NCBI RefSeq assembly: GCF_029688925.1
Contig: NZ_JARUKY010000019.1
Span: 21,925 to 85,924, forward strand
Source of the DNA: Evansella sp. AB-P1
GTDB lineage: Bacteria; Bacillota; Bacilli; Bacillales; Salisediminibacteriaceae
Length of the DNA: 64,000 nucleotides
Direction of reading: 5' to 3'
The notes under the pieces were generated by a model. That model saw only the letters and a list, made by a program, of their open reading frames with translations. It searched no databases and was not told where the DNA came from. The position numbers and the translations under genes are program-made. Below are positions 25,073-34,450 of the stretch, one piece after another; the stretch's first letter is position 1, and every line of letters starts with the position of its first letter.

Positions 25073-25222
25073 GATATAAATAAAGCGCGGTTTTTCAAAT
25101 GGCTGAATGGAAAGAAGTTCGTAGGAGACAACGGTTTGCAAATTTCGAGAAGTCCATTTACTGTAAAAAAGATATTAAGCCCAAGAAATAACGAAGAATT
25201 GAAGAGAGCTGGAGTTATTTAA
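25073..25222 (+). pseudogene. Gene fragment of about 49 codons
   Basis: The frame from 25073 to TAA 25220-25222 reads as real protein: DINKARFFKWLNGKKFVGDN, then GLQISRSPFTVKKILSPRNN and EELKRAGVI. It has no start codon or ribosome binding site and is preceded by a stop. It looks like the remaining C-terminus of a decayed gene. The family was not recognised. Confidence 0.4.
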
Positions 25223-25320
25223 TTTTTATAAATAACATTTGAACTTGCCTGGAAGGACCTGAAGGATAATAGTGGACAAACCTTCAAAATCTAAACGAAA
25301 GAGAGAGAGGAGTTTATTCG

Positions 25321-25521
25321 ATGCAAAAAGACGAATTAGCAGAGAAAAGGTGGTTGGCGTTTCCAAATGAAATAAGAAAGAAATTAGAAGAGAATGTTTT
25401 TTGTTCCCGTTGTGGTGTTACGACAATTATTGATTATACTGTCTATTCTTCGGATTTTAACATTCTTCTAAAAGGGCGCTGCAAAGAATGCAACGGAGAA
25501 GTTGCTAGACTAATTGACTAA
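25321..25521 (+). CDS. Small zinc-binding protein (CxxC...CxxC)
   Basis: 66 residues with AGAGAGGAG upstream of ATG 25321. Two cysteine pairs, FCSRCGV near 28-34 and RCKECNG near 53-59, form a probable zinc ribbon around a beta-hairpin (TTIIDYTVYSSDFNILLKG). No family name is certain. Proteins of this kind are often nucleic-acid binding. It is an independent unit. Confidence 0.7.
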   Translation: MQKDELAEKRWLAFPNEIRKKLEENVFCSRCGVTTIIDYTVYSSDFNILLKGRCKECNGEVARLID

Positions 25522-25597
25522 TGATCCTTGCTTTTGAGAAAAACTTGAGGTACTACTGAATAATGAGAATCATTGAATTTGGATTTTCCTAAATACG

Positions 25598-25682
25598 TAA
25601 TAGCCTCCATTTTAAGTAGTAGCTTAGCAATGGAGGCTATTTTATTCATTAATGGATTCAGAAGAACCGTCCCCACGAGTCC
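25598..25682. repeat. Hairpin module plus REP1 right end
   Basis: AATAGCCTCCATT...AATGGAGGCTATTTTA (25598-25643), then AGAACCGTCCCC (25663-25674) and ACGAGTCC. A left core is not evident. Confidence 0.75.
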
Positions 25683-25684
25683 AC

Positions 25685-26101
25685 CTACATCCTCGGGTTT
25701 ATATGAAAGCCTACTATTTCTTCCCCTTCGTTAAAGGCTACGGTAAAGGTTACTTCATCCGCTTCAAAGAGACCGTCAACAAGTACAACTTCGTATTCGT
25801 CCTCTGTTGCTTCTATTCGACTATATTCATACTCAAGCAACTGCCCTAGCTGGTCAACAACCGAAACCCAGATTTCTTCCAACCCTTCTGACGAAAGCTC
25901 CATTGTCATCCGTTCATCAAATTTATCCACAGCATCCTCATAATTCCCATCCACTAAATCACCAACAAACTCCTCTGCAATCAATCCGATAGCTGGGACG
26001 TCTCCCCCGTTTGCATCACTTCCTTCACTTCCATCATCACCACAAGCTCCCAAAAACAACAGCGTCAACACCGAAACAAGCATTAAAGTTAATTTCCCCA
26101 T
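25685..26101 (-). CDS. DUF3887 lipoprotein
   Basis: 138 residues from ATG 26101 (AAGGGAAG upstream); a longer frame to 26146 is less likely. Signal peptide with lipobox LGAC (cysteine near 20) and a short Gly/Asp/Ser linker. The DUF3887 domain (about 37-138) contains AEEFVGDLVDGNYEDAVDKF, LEEIWVSVVDQLGQLLEYE and EVTFTVAFNEGEEIVGFHIN. DUF3887 is a cystatin-like module often fused to extracellular hydrolases. Here it is free-standing, next to a gene in which the same module is fused to a hydrolase, so the two are probably a duplication with domain loss. Confidence 0.8.
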   Translation of the reverse strand: MGKLTLMLVSVLTLLFLGACGDDGSEGSDANGGDVPAIGLIAEEFVGDLVDGNYEDAVDKFDERMTMELSSEGLEEIWVSVVDQLGQLLEYEYSRIEATEDEYEVVLVDGLFEADEVTFTVAFNEGEEIVGFHINPRM

Positions 26102-26223
26102 ATGATCTACTTCCCTTCTTTCCTTTTTTGAAAAAAGTACCACCAATTACTTAAACCTTTTTTCCCAGCAAAAAAATATAGACTCCATCATGCTACAACA
26201 ACAAGCAGCAGCCTTTCGGAAAA

Positions 26224-26300
26224 CGACTCGCGAGAACCGTCCCTCCGAACCTTATGGTGTTGCTCGACTCACGAGAACCGTCCCCACGCACCACGCACGA
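26224..26300. repeat. Two REP1 right ends in tandem
   Basis: GACTCGCGAGAACCGTCCC (26226-26244) and GACTCACGAGAACCGTCCCC (26267-26286), 41 bases apart. The second tip continues CCACGCACCACGCACG, a 7-bp tandem repeat. Confidence 0.85.
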
Positions 26301-26331
26301 ACCACCCAAACCACACATAGCCCACCGCAAA

Positions 26332-27690
26332 TCACCTAATCCAACTTGCTATGTCGTTTATGACGTCCTCGTCCACCAATGCTGGATGTTCGTATTCCTT
26401 CAACGTCCCTTTGTCAGGTCCCTCATAGGAAATAAAAAAGTGGTTCAATCCCGGGTAACTTTTTAATGTGGCCTGATCATGATCCGCCAACAGCTCTTCC
26501 CACTTGGCAAAATCCGGGTCCGTGTACACTTGAAAATCATCCTCCCCATGTAAAACGAAAATCGGGCGACTATATTCAGTCAAATACTCCTCCATATCAA
26601 AACCATCCATGTCCAAAAAATAATATACTGACTGACCAAAAATAGTCTCTTGCAACGCCTCATCCTCGGTCATTTCCGTCAACCGTTGTGCCTTATTCAT
26701 CTCCTCCTCAACCTGTCTTTCATACTCCGCCTTCGCTACCTCATCAAAATCTTCCATTTCAATAAACGCTATATTCTGATCATAAATAATTTCCCATAAC
26801 GGACGAGGTGACCCACCAAGAATGATAAGACCTGCGAAATCGCCCCCTGCTGCATCAATCCTTGGAGCAAGCATGCCACCTAAGCTATGACCGGCAACAT
26901 ATATTTTTTCCGAATCAATCCGATCGTCCCCTCTCAACAACTCCGCAGCCAAAACAGCGTCCTCCACCGTCTCCTCCATAACCGTCAGACCCTCCATTAA
27001 CGCCATCTCACTCCTATACGTGTAGGTCCGTTTATCATAACGAAGAACAGCAATCCCCTGCTCAGCCAGTCCCCACGCAATATCACGAAACGGCCGATAA
27101 GCGTACAGCGCCTCATCCCGATCACTCGGACCCGACCCATGCACAAGAACAACGGCCGGAACCTCACCAGTTGCACCCTCAGGCAACGTCAACGTACCAC
27201 CTAGTTCAAACTCCGACCCTTCACCAATGATCACATCCTCCTCCGAAACATTCGAAGGAAACGACCGATTAGCATAGCCCATCCCCAAATGAAAACCAGC
27301 CAATCTATCTCCATCATTGAATGTGAACCTCATCGGAAAAACAACACGATCGTACTCCAAAGTCGCTTCAGCAACATGATAGGAACTACCTTGTTGGAAA
27401 AAATCGATGGAACGTACTTTTACAAAGTCCCCTATTCCCCTTGTTTTCTGCTCCCACACAACTTGTATTTCCTCTATAGATAGGCTGTCCTCTAACTCCT
27501 CACTAAAATAAGACTCCCGTACCTCTCCATAGTCCCCCTCCACTAATAGGCCGATAATACTCTCCGTAACCACTTCCACACCATCTTCATTCTCATTACT
27601 CTCATTAGAACCAGCACAAGCACCCAATACCAAAAATGAGAAAATCAACACAACCAAACTTATACAACGATTACCATAACTCAACATCAT
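26332..27690 (-). CDS. DUF3887-alpha/beta hydrolase lipoprotein
   Basis: 452 residues from ATG 27690, behind GAGAAGGGAG; the longer frame to 27750 is translated REP2 and not native. Lipobox LGAC near residue 25. DUF3887 occupies about 38-150, followed by an alpha/beta hydrolase: VVLVHGSGPSDRDEALYAYR as the oxyanion-hole strand, GHSLGG as the nucleophile elbow (serine), FVLHGEDDFQVY carrying the acid and YPGLNHFF carrying the catalytic histidine. The architecture matches secreted dienelactone-hydrolase-like or acyl-esterase proteins of Bacillus. Probably an envelope-anchored esterase; the substrate is unknown. Stop codon 26332 follows REP1 tips by about 35 bases. Confidence 0.85.
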   Translation of the reverse strand: MMLSYGNRCISLVVLIFSFLVLGACAGSNESNENEDGVEVVTESIIGLLVEGDYGEVRESYFSEELEDSLSIEEIQVVWEQKTRGIGDFVKVRSIDFFQQGSSYHVAEATLEYDRVVFPMRFTFNDGDRLAGFHLGMGYANRSFPSNVSEEDVIIGEGSEFELGGTLTLPEGATGEVPAVVLVHGSGPSDRDEALYAYRPFRDIAWGLAEQGIAVLRYDKRTYTYRSEMALMEGLTVMEETVEDAVLAAELLRGDDRIDSEKIYVAGHSLGGMLAPRIDAAGGDFAGLIILGGSPRPLWEIIYDQNIAFIEMEDFDEVAKAEYERQVEEEMNKAQRLTEMTEDEALQETIFGQSVYYFLDMDGFDMEEYLTEYSRPIFVLHGEDDFQVYTDPDFAKWEELLADHDQATLKSYPGLNHFFISYEGPDKGTLKEYEHPALVDEDVINDIASWIR

Positions 27691-27705
27691 GACTCCCTTC
27701 TCAGG

Positions 27706-27736
27706 TGGGACATGGGGGACAGGGACCTTGTCCCAC
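27706..27736. repeat. REP2 copy
   Basis: GTGGGACATGGGGGACAGGGACCTTGTCCCAC-type sequence between two minus-strand genes. It contributes the spurious N-terminal extension of the hydrolase frame. Confidence 0.9.
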
Positions 27737-27746
27737 CCGTTCACTC

Positions 27747-28073
27747 TCACCCAAGGAATATTTCAATAAACACAACTTCATCTTCCGTTAACCGATATTG
27801 CTCCATTACTTTCCTTATTTTTTCAGTTGGAGATACGGACTCATCTTCTAATAGAATACACACATAATTTCCGTTAATGACATAATGAGTTTCCGTATTA
27901 GGATCATTAAATTCGACACCATCTGCATCACTGTCAAAACAGTAATGATCAGCTATGTAAAAATAGGTTTTTTGCGGTGTAAAATGAATAAGCACATTTA
28001 TTACTGTATCATCTCCATTTATCTCTAATCCACCACTAAATTCACTGAGCTTCTTAAATAATTTATTTACCAT
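27747..28073 (-). CDS. Hypothetical protein
   Basis: 108 residues; GGAGGGAT precedes ATG 28073. Alpha/beta composition with strands NVLIHFTPQKTYFYIADHY and THYVINGNYVCILLEDE and a C-terminal helix. No signal peptide, no known motif. It is probably a small cytosolic immunity- or binding-type protein; I cannot assign a family. Confidence 0.65.
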   Translation of the reverse strand: MVNKLFKKLSEFSGGLEINGDDTVINVLIHFTPQKTYFYIADHYCFDSDADGVEFNDPNTETHYVINGNYVCILLEDESVSPTEKIRKVMEQYRLTEDEVVFIEIFLG

Positions 28074-28176
28074 TGATATCCCTCCACCTATCTAAAAATA
28101 AATAATTAAAAGAATTTCACTAATACTACCCAAAAATATTTACGTATAACCATCCAAAAGGTTACAGTTCATAGGG

Positions 28177-28735
28177 AATTCGTGTGTAATTCGTGTGCAA
28201 TTCGTGGGGACGGTTCTTCCGATGCATTTCACCGTCCAATAATAAAGCAACGAAACTTCATTTGAAATCGAAATAAAGCCAGCCTTAATGTAGGAAGGAC
28301 TCCGTTAGCATACGCAGTTCAGTCCCTACACTTAGGCTGGCTATTTGTTTTAACATTACTTCTAATAAATGTGCGTAATTATCTTCAGAAGCTGATTTCC
28401 CTAATATGTGTAGCAGGACTCAAACGAATCTCAATCTAGGGCACTAAAAAAGTAGCTATTTTGAAAAATGATGTTTTTTAGGAGGTCAAAAATATATCCC
28501 TACCATCAAAACGTCGCTTAGAATCGATTCTGGAACCCCGTTTATTAAAATTTTATTTTCCCTTTATAAAAGATAGGCTTTTTCAGTGACCTCACCTCAA
28601 TCCGTAGGTAAGCCATCAATAATTTCCTAAGCCACCATTGTAATGAAGCTGCGTTAGCAGTTTCGTAACAATGGTGGCTATTTATAACAAATAAATATGT
28701 GAGACGACTCGTGAGAACCGTCCCCACGAGTCACC
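28177..28735. repeat. REP1 composite element with two modules and an extra 150-bp segment
   Basis: Tip repeat AATTCGTGTGT / AATTCGTGTGC / AATTCGTGGGG (11 bp x3, 28177-28208), left core GGGGACGGTTCT (28205-28216) with TCCGATGC. Module 1 is AAAGCCAGCCTTAATGTAG...CACTTAGGCTGGCTATTTG (28275-28345). Then a segment (28449-28598) shared with 54112-54264, module 2 GCCACCATTGTAA...CAATGGTGGCTATTTA (28628-28685), and right end GACTCGTGAGAACCGTCCCC (28705-28724). Confidence 0.85.
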
Positions 28736-28744
28736 GTGAGGACT

Positions 28745-29500
28745 CTAAAATCTCCAAAGCATTTGATTCATTTGGTATAAGAAGCTTTCTCCAATAATCA
28801 AAAGAACAATAGCTAAAGCTAAGTAAACAATAAATGCTCCATAGATTGGATCGACTCGAGTTGCCTTTTCATCCTTTTTCAAAGAATAAAGGGTTAAAGC
28901 TATTGTTACAATAAATGATAATAGTCCAAATGATATGAAATACATACTAAAACTTACTGCCTTTATGATTGCAAAAACAAATGCTCCTAAAAAGAAACAA
29001 ATCGATACAATATTGTAGGCTCCAAACTTAGCCACCACATCAAAAAATGTTAATGAAGATTGATTAAAGAATTTTGTAACCGCAAAGATAACGAAACTAG
29101 TAATAGTAATAAAAATGAGTATGTAAAAGAATGGGCTTACTACTGTATCAAAAAACGATACATTTACAAATTGACCAAATTGCACCTTAATATGAGTGAA
29201 AACAATGAGTGGTAAAAATATAGATAACAACACTAAAGTAATACTACCATTTAAAAAATCAGATTTAACAACAGAGTTAACTTTACTAGTAGGAGATTTC
29301 AACATCTCCACAAAAAATTTCCAGTAATTCATACTTCCCGTTTTTACCTTCTCAATATACGGGTTAGGTTCCCCACTTTTTTGTTCAGTTTCTTGTGCAG
29401 TTGCCGCAACCTCATCTGAACTTTCATTTAAACTACAACCACATTTCAAACAAAAATTTGCACCCTCTTCAACTAAATTTCCACACTTAGGACAATCCAT
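28745..29500 (-). CDS. Zinc-ribbon polytopic membrane protein (Yip1-like)
   Basis: 251 residues. N-terminal zinc ribbon MDCPKCGNLVEEGANFCLKC-G (two CxxC pairs, 3-22), a polar linker to 55, then five or six transmembrane helices (LVLLSIFLPLIVFTHI, FFYILIFITITSFVIFAVT, FFLGAFVFAIIKAVSF, GLLSFIVTIALTLYSL, FIVYLALAIVLLIIGESFLY). This is the layout of zinc-ribbon plus YIP1/YckA-like proteins of unknown role. It lies downstream of the two lipoprotein genes at 29704-32176 on the same strand but 200 bp away, with a REP2 copy between. Confidence 0.7.
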   Translation of the reverse strand: MDCPKCGNLVEEGANFCLKCGCSLNESSDEVAATAQETEQKSGEPNPYIEKVKTGSMNYWKFFVEMLKSPTSKVNSVVKSDFLNGSITLVLLSIFLPLIVFTHIKVQFGQFVNVSFFDTVVSPFFYILIFITITSFVIFAVTKFFNQSSLTFFDVVAKFGAYNIVSICFFLGAFVFAIIKAVSFSMYFISFGLLSFIVTIALTLYSLKKDEKATRVDPIYGAFIVYLALAIVLLIIGESFLYQMNQMLWRF

Positions 29501-29649
29501 CGTGCATCCTCTCCCTTTCTCTTATAAAATGAAATGTAACAAATCTCTTTTGCGGTGAGTTAGTTATTCTAGTAAAAAGATAGCCATACTCCATAATCAA
29601 AAAGTATATCAATAATTCGCCAGTTCAACCTCGTTTTTTCAAAAGTAGC

Positions 29650-29674
29650 TGGGACAAGAAGAACCCTTGTCCCA
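29650..29674. repeat. Degenerate REP2 copy
   Basis: TGGGACAAG...CTTGTCCCA, a perfect 9-bp inverted repeat with a loop different from the usual REP2 loop. Confidence 0.75.
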
Positions 29675-29703
29675 CGTAAAACTAGAAATTGTACTCTTAT
29701 CCT

Positions 29704-31530
29704 TTATTGGAATTCTGGTTTTTCAAAAATTATATTATGTCTTCCTTCTGATCCTCTTCGTTGATTAAATGTGATTGTTAGTTCACGGACACCAGACACA
29801 TCTAACTCTAACGAATAGGCAGAATGGTCCTCTTCCACATCCAATGTATAAAGGATATCCCCTTCTTCGTTTTTGAACACTATCTCCGTTGACCCATTAT
29901 CCACTCCATGTGTACCATGTTGAACATGAACGATTGTTTCAAAGGTTTCAAATCTATCCATTAAATCAAACTTATAATCATTGCCACTGTAAAATGCTCC
30001 TCTACGAAAAATAACAGATGCAGCATCTACAAGCTCCCCAGATTGATTAATAAGATCTTTTTCATTTCTTGAATCGTAATAAGCTTCATAATCAGAAGAA
30101 ACATCTTTATTTATATCATTCAAATTTACTGGACCATCACCTGTGTATTTTTCACCAGTAATAAGATTGATCCATCCTAATTGTTCAAACATAGCAAGCC
30201 CTATATATGTATGAAACTCTGTCACAGGACTATTTAAATTGTGCACTAACTCAAAGGATCTTGTTGTACCTTCAAACAACTCAATTTCATTTGGACCCCA
30301 AAAACCATGACTATTGATACGACTCACCTCACCAGATTTCGGTAAATGAATATAAGAATATTGATTCACAGTCACATCATTGTGAGGTATTATTTCACCA
30401 GTGATTTCAATCTTATAATCCTCTACAAAAAAACGATCAATATGAACGTCATAATCATCTGTTTCATATACCCATTCCGGACGGTGAAGAGCTTTAATTG
30501 ACCTGACTCCAGGTATTGTAACAAGATTTGTTTCATCTATACCATCAAATGATAGATTAAATGGATCCTCTTGTACGGAAGGAATCTCTACATTAATTCT
30601 CGAAATATCCTCATAAGTACGATCATTTACTCGAAAACTTATTTTTTGTAATGTTTTGTTATCATATTTCCTAACAGATGAACTTGAAGCACTTGCAGTT
30701 TGACCATCGGAAAAAATTAAGTAAGGATTTACATTCATAAGTCCAGCTTGCAGTGCGTAATCATCATTATAAAAAATATACAGATCAAAACCAGAGTCTG
30801 TCTTCATAATCCCTTCCGTCTCAATTGTCCCACGTTCACTTTCCAATATAACTTTATTCCAGTTCACAGCTACTTCAGGAAAAAATACATACCTGCTTTT
30901 AAGTTCCTCAACTTGGTCCACAAGAGAAACTACCGTATGCTCTGAAACATAGTCAGGCAAAACATTATGGAAGCCATTCAATTGGTCTAAATATTGATCT
31001 GCCATAGCAAGATTTTCCTCAGCAATAGCCGTATTGATTTGTTCCGAATAAAAAGTAATGACATTATTATTAATCATATCTTCTACAGATGATTTCATAT
31101 CAGCTAATTCTTTGTACATGTCCAAATGAGTTAACTCACCAAATTGCGCCATTGTTCCATCTAATTGCTGTAGTAATTGTCGATAAACTTGTGCTTCCAC
31201 ATTTCCATCCATTGTACTGTACAAATGAAGGGATTCATTATACCCTTCCTCTAACACCGAAATTCTCTGTAGCATATTTACAGCTTCCGCACGAAGGCTG
31301 TTGGTAATCGCTATTCTACCTGTCTCATAATCATCTCCAGGCAATATTTCATCTATTATTTGATCATAAATCTCTATTGCTTCAGAAAAATTCATGTTAT
31401 TCATTAACTCGTTACCTTCTGCTAGCTTCTCGTGATATGTAGCTGTTGCACTTGCAGAGCAACCTGCAGCAATTGCTATTATAATGAAGGAATAAAATAT
31501 AATACTTATTTTTTTACGCACTAATTTCAC
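29704..31530 (-). CDS. Large lipoprotein with C-terminal NPCBM-like domain
   Basis: 608 residues. Lipobox IAAGC (cysteine near 24). Residues 30-210 are helical, TPR-like (YHEKLAEGNELMNNMNFSEA, IAEENLAMADQYLDQLNGFH). Residues 215-475 are beta-rich without a recognised domain. The last 130 residues resemble an NPCBM-type galactose-binding-like jelly roll: YYDSRNEKDLINQSGEL, RRGAFYSGNDYKFDL, FETIVHVQHGTHGVDNGST, ELDVSGVRELTITFNQ. It overlaps the upstream gene (31514-32176) by 17 bases, so the two are translationally coupled and probably act together at the cell surface. Function unknown. Confidence 0.75.
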   Translation of the reverse strand: MKLVRKKISIIFYSFIIIAIAAGCSASATATYHEKLAEGNELMNNMNFSEAIEIYDQIIDEILPGDDYETGRIAITNSLRAEAVNMLQRISVLEEGYNESLHLYSTMDGNVEAQVYRQLLQQLDGTMAQFGELTHLDMYKELADMKSSVEDMINNNVITFYSEQINTAIAEENLAMADQYLDQLNGFHNVLPDYVSEHTVVSLVDQVEELKSRYVFFPEVAVNWNKVILESERGTIETEGIMKTDSGFDLYIFYNDDYALQAGLMNVNPYLIFSDGQTASASSSSVRKYDNKTLQKISFRVNDRTYEDISRINVEIPSVQEDPFNLSFDGIDETNLVTIPGVRSIKALHRPEWVYETDDYDVHIDRFFVEDYKIEITGEIIPHNDVTVNQYSYIHLPKSGEVSRINSHGFWGPNEIELFEGTTRSFELVHNLNSPVTEFHTYIGLAMFEQLGWINLITGEKYTGDGPVNLNDINKDVSSDYEAYYDSRNEKDLINQSGELVDAASVIFRRGAFYSGNDYKFDLMDRFETFETIVHVQHGTHGVDNGSTEIVFKNEEGDILYTLDVEEDHSAYSLELDVSGVRELTITFNQRRGSEGRHNIIFEKPEFQ

Positions 31531-32176
31531 CCTCTTCCTCTTTTGTCTCTGTGGATGTCTGCTTTTTCTTCATGTAAAAATATCCGCCAGCTCCACCTGC
31601 AATTAATATCAATAATCCAATCCATACTATAGCCATAGAAGAATTAGTCTCGTAAACAATAATAATTTCACCTGAATAAGATACTTCTACAACATCTGAA
31701 TCTGTTAAAACCACATTCGAAGAGTGAGCAATAACATTACCTGGCAAATGAATAATTGTTTCATCAGACTCTAGTAAACCACTAGGTGCTCTTAATGCTA
31801 ATCCTTCCATTGTTTCAGACCACTCTAGATCTTCATCAACCTGAATCAAGCCATCTAAATTTTGACCAGCTACAACATAGTCTGCCACAGGGACAATATA
31901 AGCTCGATCATCCAAGTCACTTATATTAGAAAAAGAAAAGGTTACTTCAATTTCCTCATTATTGGATCTAACCCTTAGTCCATTAACTTCGTCCCCCAGC
32001 TCTCTTTCAATCTCTCGTTCAATATCTTCTGCGCTAAAAAAACCTGTTTGTGGTATAACTTGTTTAACCTCTCCAGAACCATCCTTGTTAATATCAATGA
32101 TCGCCTGACCACAGCCCGATATAACTAACATGGCCACAACCATTACACCAATAAAAATAACCTTTTTAAAATTCAA
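31514..32176 (-). CDS. LppM-type lipoprotein with C-terminal membrane helix
   Basis: 220 residues. Lipobox VISGC (cysteine near 22). The domain IDINKDGSGEVKQVIPQTG...VTFSFSNISDLDDRAYIVPV fits the DUF3153/LppM group of envelope lipoproteins. A C-terminal transmembrane helix (SMAIVWIGLLILIAGGAGGY) and a short lysine/glutamate tail follow, giving anchoring at both ends. First gene of an operon with the 608-residue lipoprotein. Members are linked to envelope processes in actinobacteria; the role in Bacillus is not established. Confidence 0.7.
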   Translation of the reverse strand: MNFKKVIFIGVMVVAMLVISGCGQAIIDINKDGSGEVKQVIPQTGFFSAEDIEREIERELGDEVNGLRVRSNNEEIEVTFSFSNISDLDDRAYIVPVADYVVAGQNLDGLIQVDEDLEWSETMEGLALRAPSGLLESDETIIHLPGNVIAHSSNVVLTDSDVVEVSYSGEIIIVYETNSSMAIVWIGLLILIAGGAGGYFYMKKKQTSTETKEEEGEISA

Positions 32177-32436
32177 TCTTTCCCACTCCTCCTCAATAAA
32201 TTTAGTTAGTCCATTTCAAACCATATGTACGTAACTTGCATATTCCTTTATTGCATGTATCTTGGCTAAAAATAAGATGAAAAGGAACTTGGTTCAAATG
32301 ACCTGATCCAAAGGTTCCTTATTCGACCTTTTTCCGCAACATGTACCATTATAGCATCGGATATTTATATCGAACACGCATTTTTTGTCGAAATCATAGG
32401 ACTTATGTACTTTCCCACAACACACAGGGAATTCAT

Positions 32437-32662
32437 GGGGACGGTTCTACTGATGCGAATATGAACATACACATCGACACTAAAACAGCAATATGTCGAT
32501 ACTGCAATTCTGTTCCGTCAGGTATACATTTTCTGAATAGTAAAGCCAGCGTTGTTGTGAAGGTGGCGTCAGCAACTTCACAATAACACTGGCTTTTTTT
32601 TCACGCTTCATAGATTTATAGAAGCGATCGATAATGAGACTCAAGCGAACCGTCCCTACGAG
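32437..32662. repeat. REP1 composite element
   Basis: Left GGGGACGGTTCT (32437-32448) with ACTGATGC, module AAAGCCAGCGTTGTTGTGA...TCACAATAACACTGGCTTTTTTTT (32543-32600), right GACTCAAGCGAACCGTCCC (32638-32656). The preceding 260 bases upstream of the lipoprotein operon show no gene. Confidence 0.88.
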
Positions 32663-33029
32663 TCAACAAGAGTCAATGGTCAAGTTGGCAATATCATTCT
32701 TTTCAAACTCCTTTTCATACTTCTTCATTGCTTCCATCACTAAATCAACGTATTCCCCATAAGGTAAGTCTGACTCTAATTTATTCACATCCCTTGTTGC
32801 CAAACGGGTTCTAAGCGTCTCCCCAAAAACCGCTTATCATTTTCATCAATAATCGGTTGCACAAATTCATCAAATTTAAGTGTTGGCAAATATCTATTTA
32901 ATGACTTATCGTACTCTATCAAATCATCATATCCAAAATCCTTTGCAAATGAATAAATATAATCACAGAGTTCATCGTACTTCTTATGCCTTTCCTCTAT
33001 TATTCCAAAAAGAAGCGGCAAAAAAAAGA
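32663..33029 (-). pseudogene. Frameshifted gene remnant trapped between repeats
   Basis: From the REP2 edge at 33029 one frame reads EERHKKYDELCDYIYSFAKD, FGYDDLIEYDKSLNRYLPTL and so on to a premature stop at 32785. A +1 shift near 32825 restores TRLATRDVNKLESDLPYGEY and VDLVMEAMKKYEKEFEKNDI to a TGA at 32663 next to REP1. The N-terminal frame extension is translated REP1/REP2. Both natural ends are missing. The family was not recognised; the short helical style suits an immunity-type protein. Confidence 0.6.
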
Positions 33030-33125
33030 TGGGACAAGATCCATTGTCCCACACTTCCGACTCACGAGAACCGTCCCCACGACACACAGCCACACACACC
33101 CGCACGAACCACACATGAACCACAC
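33030..33125. repeat. REP2 copy followed by a REP1 right end
   Basis: TGGGACAA...TTGTCCCA (33030-33051), then GACTCACGAGAACCGTCCCC (33059-33078). The REP1 tip runs into a CACACA-rich stretch with AACCACACATG / AACCACACACG duplicated (33107-33127). Confidence 0.85.
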
Positions 33126-33130
33126 ACGGG

Positions 33131-34141
33131 TCACTGGCCCTTGGTAATAAATTCTCTATCGATGGTTTGGGGTGGGCGTTCGAACCAGCCGTGGTTGATC
33201 ATGATAGAAGCACCATCCTCTGCAAATAACCCAGCTTCCGATAGCATTTTTAAATAATGAACAGCTATATCGTGTCGGAATGTTTGTGACATGGACCCAC
33301 CATAATTGGCAATGCCCATAGCAGAGATTCCTCCAGTTATAAACATCATTAATTTTTCCGAAAATGGGGGAATTGTGCTCTCCATTACATCTGTATCCCA
33401 CATCATCGGTGCAGGTTCACTACTCTCATGTAATATAGAACTCAAAATATCAACGTGCTTTCGAGCAATATCGTGTCCCCTGATAAAATAATCCCGCACC
33501 TCTGGAGTTTGTGCTACTTGGCTAAACCCCATTAATAGAGCTTTTCCCAAAGCATTATTGTAGTGGTTAAGATACAAATGGGTAACTTCAGTAGCAGAAA
33601 GGGTTCTCCTCTGTCCAAACCATCCTCTTAAATAGCTCTCTTTTGCTACATAATTAGCTCGATGTTTTAAATCCATTGAAGGAGGCTTAATATAAATTCC
33701 CTTTTGTAGCATAACATTGGTTACTCTATTATTAATTTCTTGGCACTGATCGATAGCCATATTAAATAAATTTAACATATCCTTCCGTGTTGCTACACCA
33801 GCAGCCATCCCATAGGTAGCAAAACCATTTTTCGCTGTATTAAGCAAAAAATACATATAAAATGTATCTGAATATAACCGTGGTGCCTTTATATTCAAAT
33901 CTGTTTCTTCATTAAAACCAATTGGACTTGGAATTCCTTCTATTTCAAATATCCTTTTTAATTCAACTATGTGCTTTTCTGCAATGTCTAAAGCAAATTC
34001 CATTTCGGGCTTAACATCCTGATCGTCTACATTCTGTAAAAAGTGCTTAAATAAACAGATCGACCCTGAATCTGCCATATACATGGACCATAATGCTGCA
34101 ATTTCCGCTGAAGTGAGTTTAATAATTCTTCCATTATCCAC
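33131..34141 (-). CDS. DUF3231 protein (two ferritin-like repeats)
   Basis: 336 residues. Two homologous halves of about 165 residues: LTSAEIAALWSMYMADS ... AEKHIVELKRIFEIEGIPSP in the first, LSATEVTHLYLNHYNNALGK ... ARKHVDILSSILHESSEPAP in the second. Each ends with a P-P/D-x-Y/F-S-(D/E)-K-x-M segment. The ExxH spacing in paired helices suggests a ferritin-like bundle. DUF3231 proteins are restricted to Bacillales and have no defined function; some resemble spore coat proteins. The upstream neighbour 34626-35651 is a paralogue on the same strand and a third copy is at 56777. Confidence 0.82.
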   Translation of the reverse strand: MDNGRIIKLTSAEIAALWSMYMADSGSICLFKHFLQNVDDQDVKPEMEFALDIAEKHIVELKRIFEIEGIPSPIGFNEETDLNIKAPRLYSDTFYMYFLLNTAKNGFATYGMAAGVATRKDMLNLFNMAIDQCQEINNRVTNVMLQKGIYIKPPSMDLKHRANYVAKESYLRGWFGQRRTLSATEVTHLYLNHYNNALGKALLMGFSQVAQTPEVRDYFIRGHDIARKHVDILSSILHESSEPAPMMWDTDVMESTIPPFSEKLMMFITGGISAMGIANYGGSMSQTFRHDIAVHYLKMLSEAGLFAEDGASIMINHGWFERPPQTIDREFITKGQ

Positions 34142-34450
34142 CTAAAAAAACCTCCGAATTCCAATTTCTTGCTTATATGTTTCCCCTTAAAATACTGTAA
34201 TATCAAAGAAAACCACTTCAAATAACTGGTAATTGTTTTTATAAAATAGAATAATGAATGGTTTTCAAAAACCACGGTGCTGCTATAAATAAAAATTGAT
34301 TTTTTTCGTAAAATGGTGCGAGACTCCCTAGTCCAAACAAGCAGGGAAAAAGCAGCAGCATAATTTCCACATAACACAGGCTTATTTTTTCACAAAAAAT
34401 ACTGGCCCTAAAAAAGAGCCAGCATACAGGCTTAATCATATAATTACATG
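34142..34450. other. Intergenic region between the DUF3231 genes
   Basis: AT-rich, with a short inverted repeat CTGGCCC...GAGCCAG (about 34401-34423). ORFs here lack start signals. Confidence 0.4.

Noticed and set aside
26332..27750. Longer N-terminus of the hydrolase (GWDKVPVP)
   Set aside because: The extension is translated REP2; the ATG at 27690 has the ribosome binding site and signal peptide.
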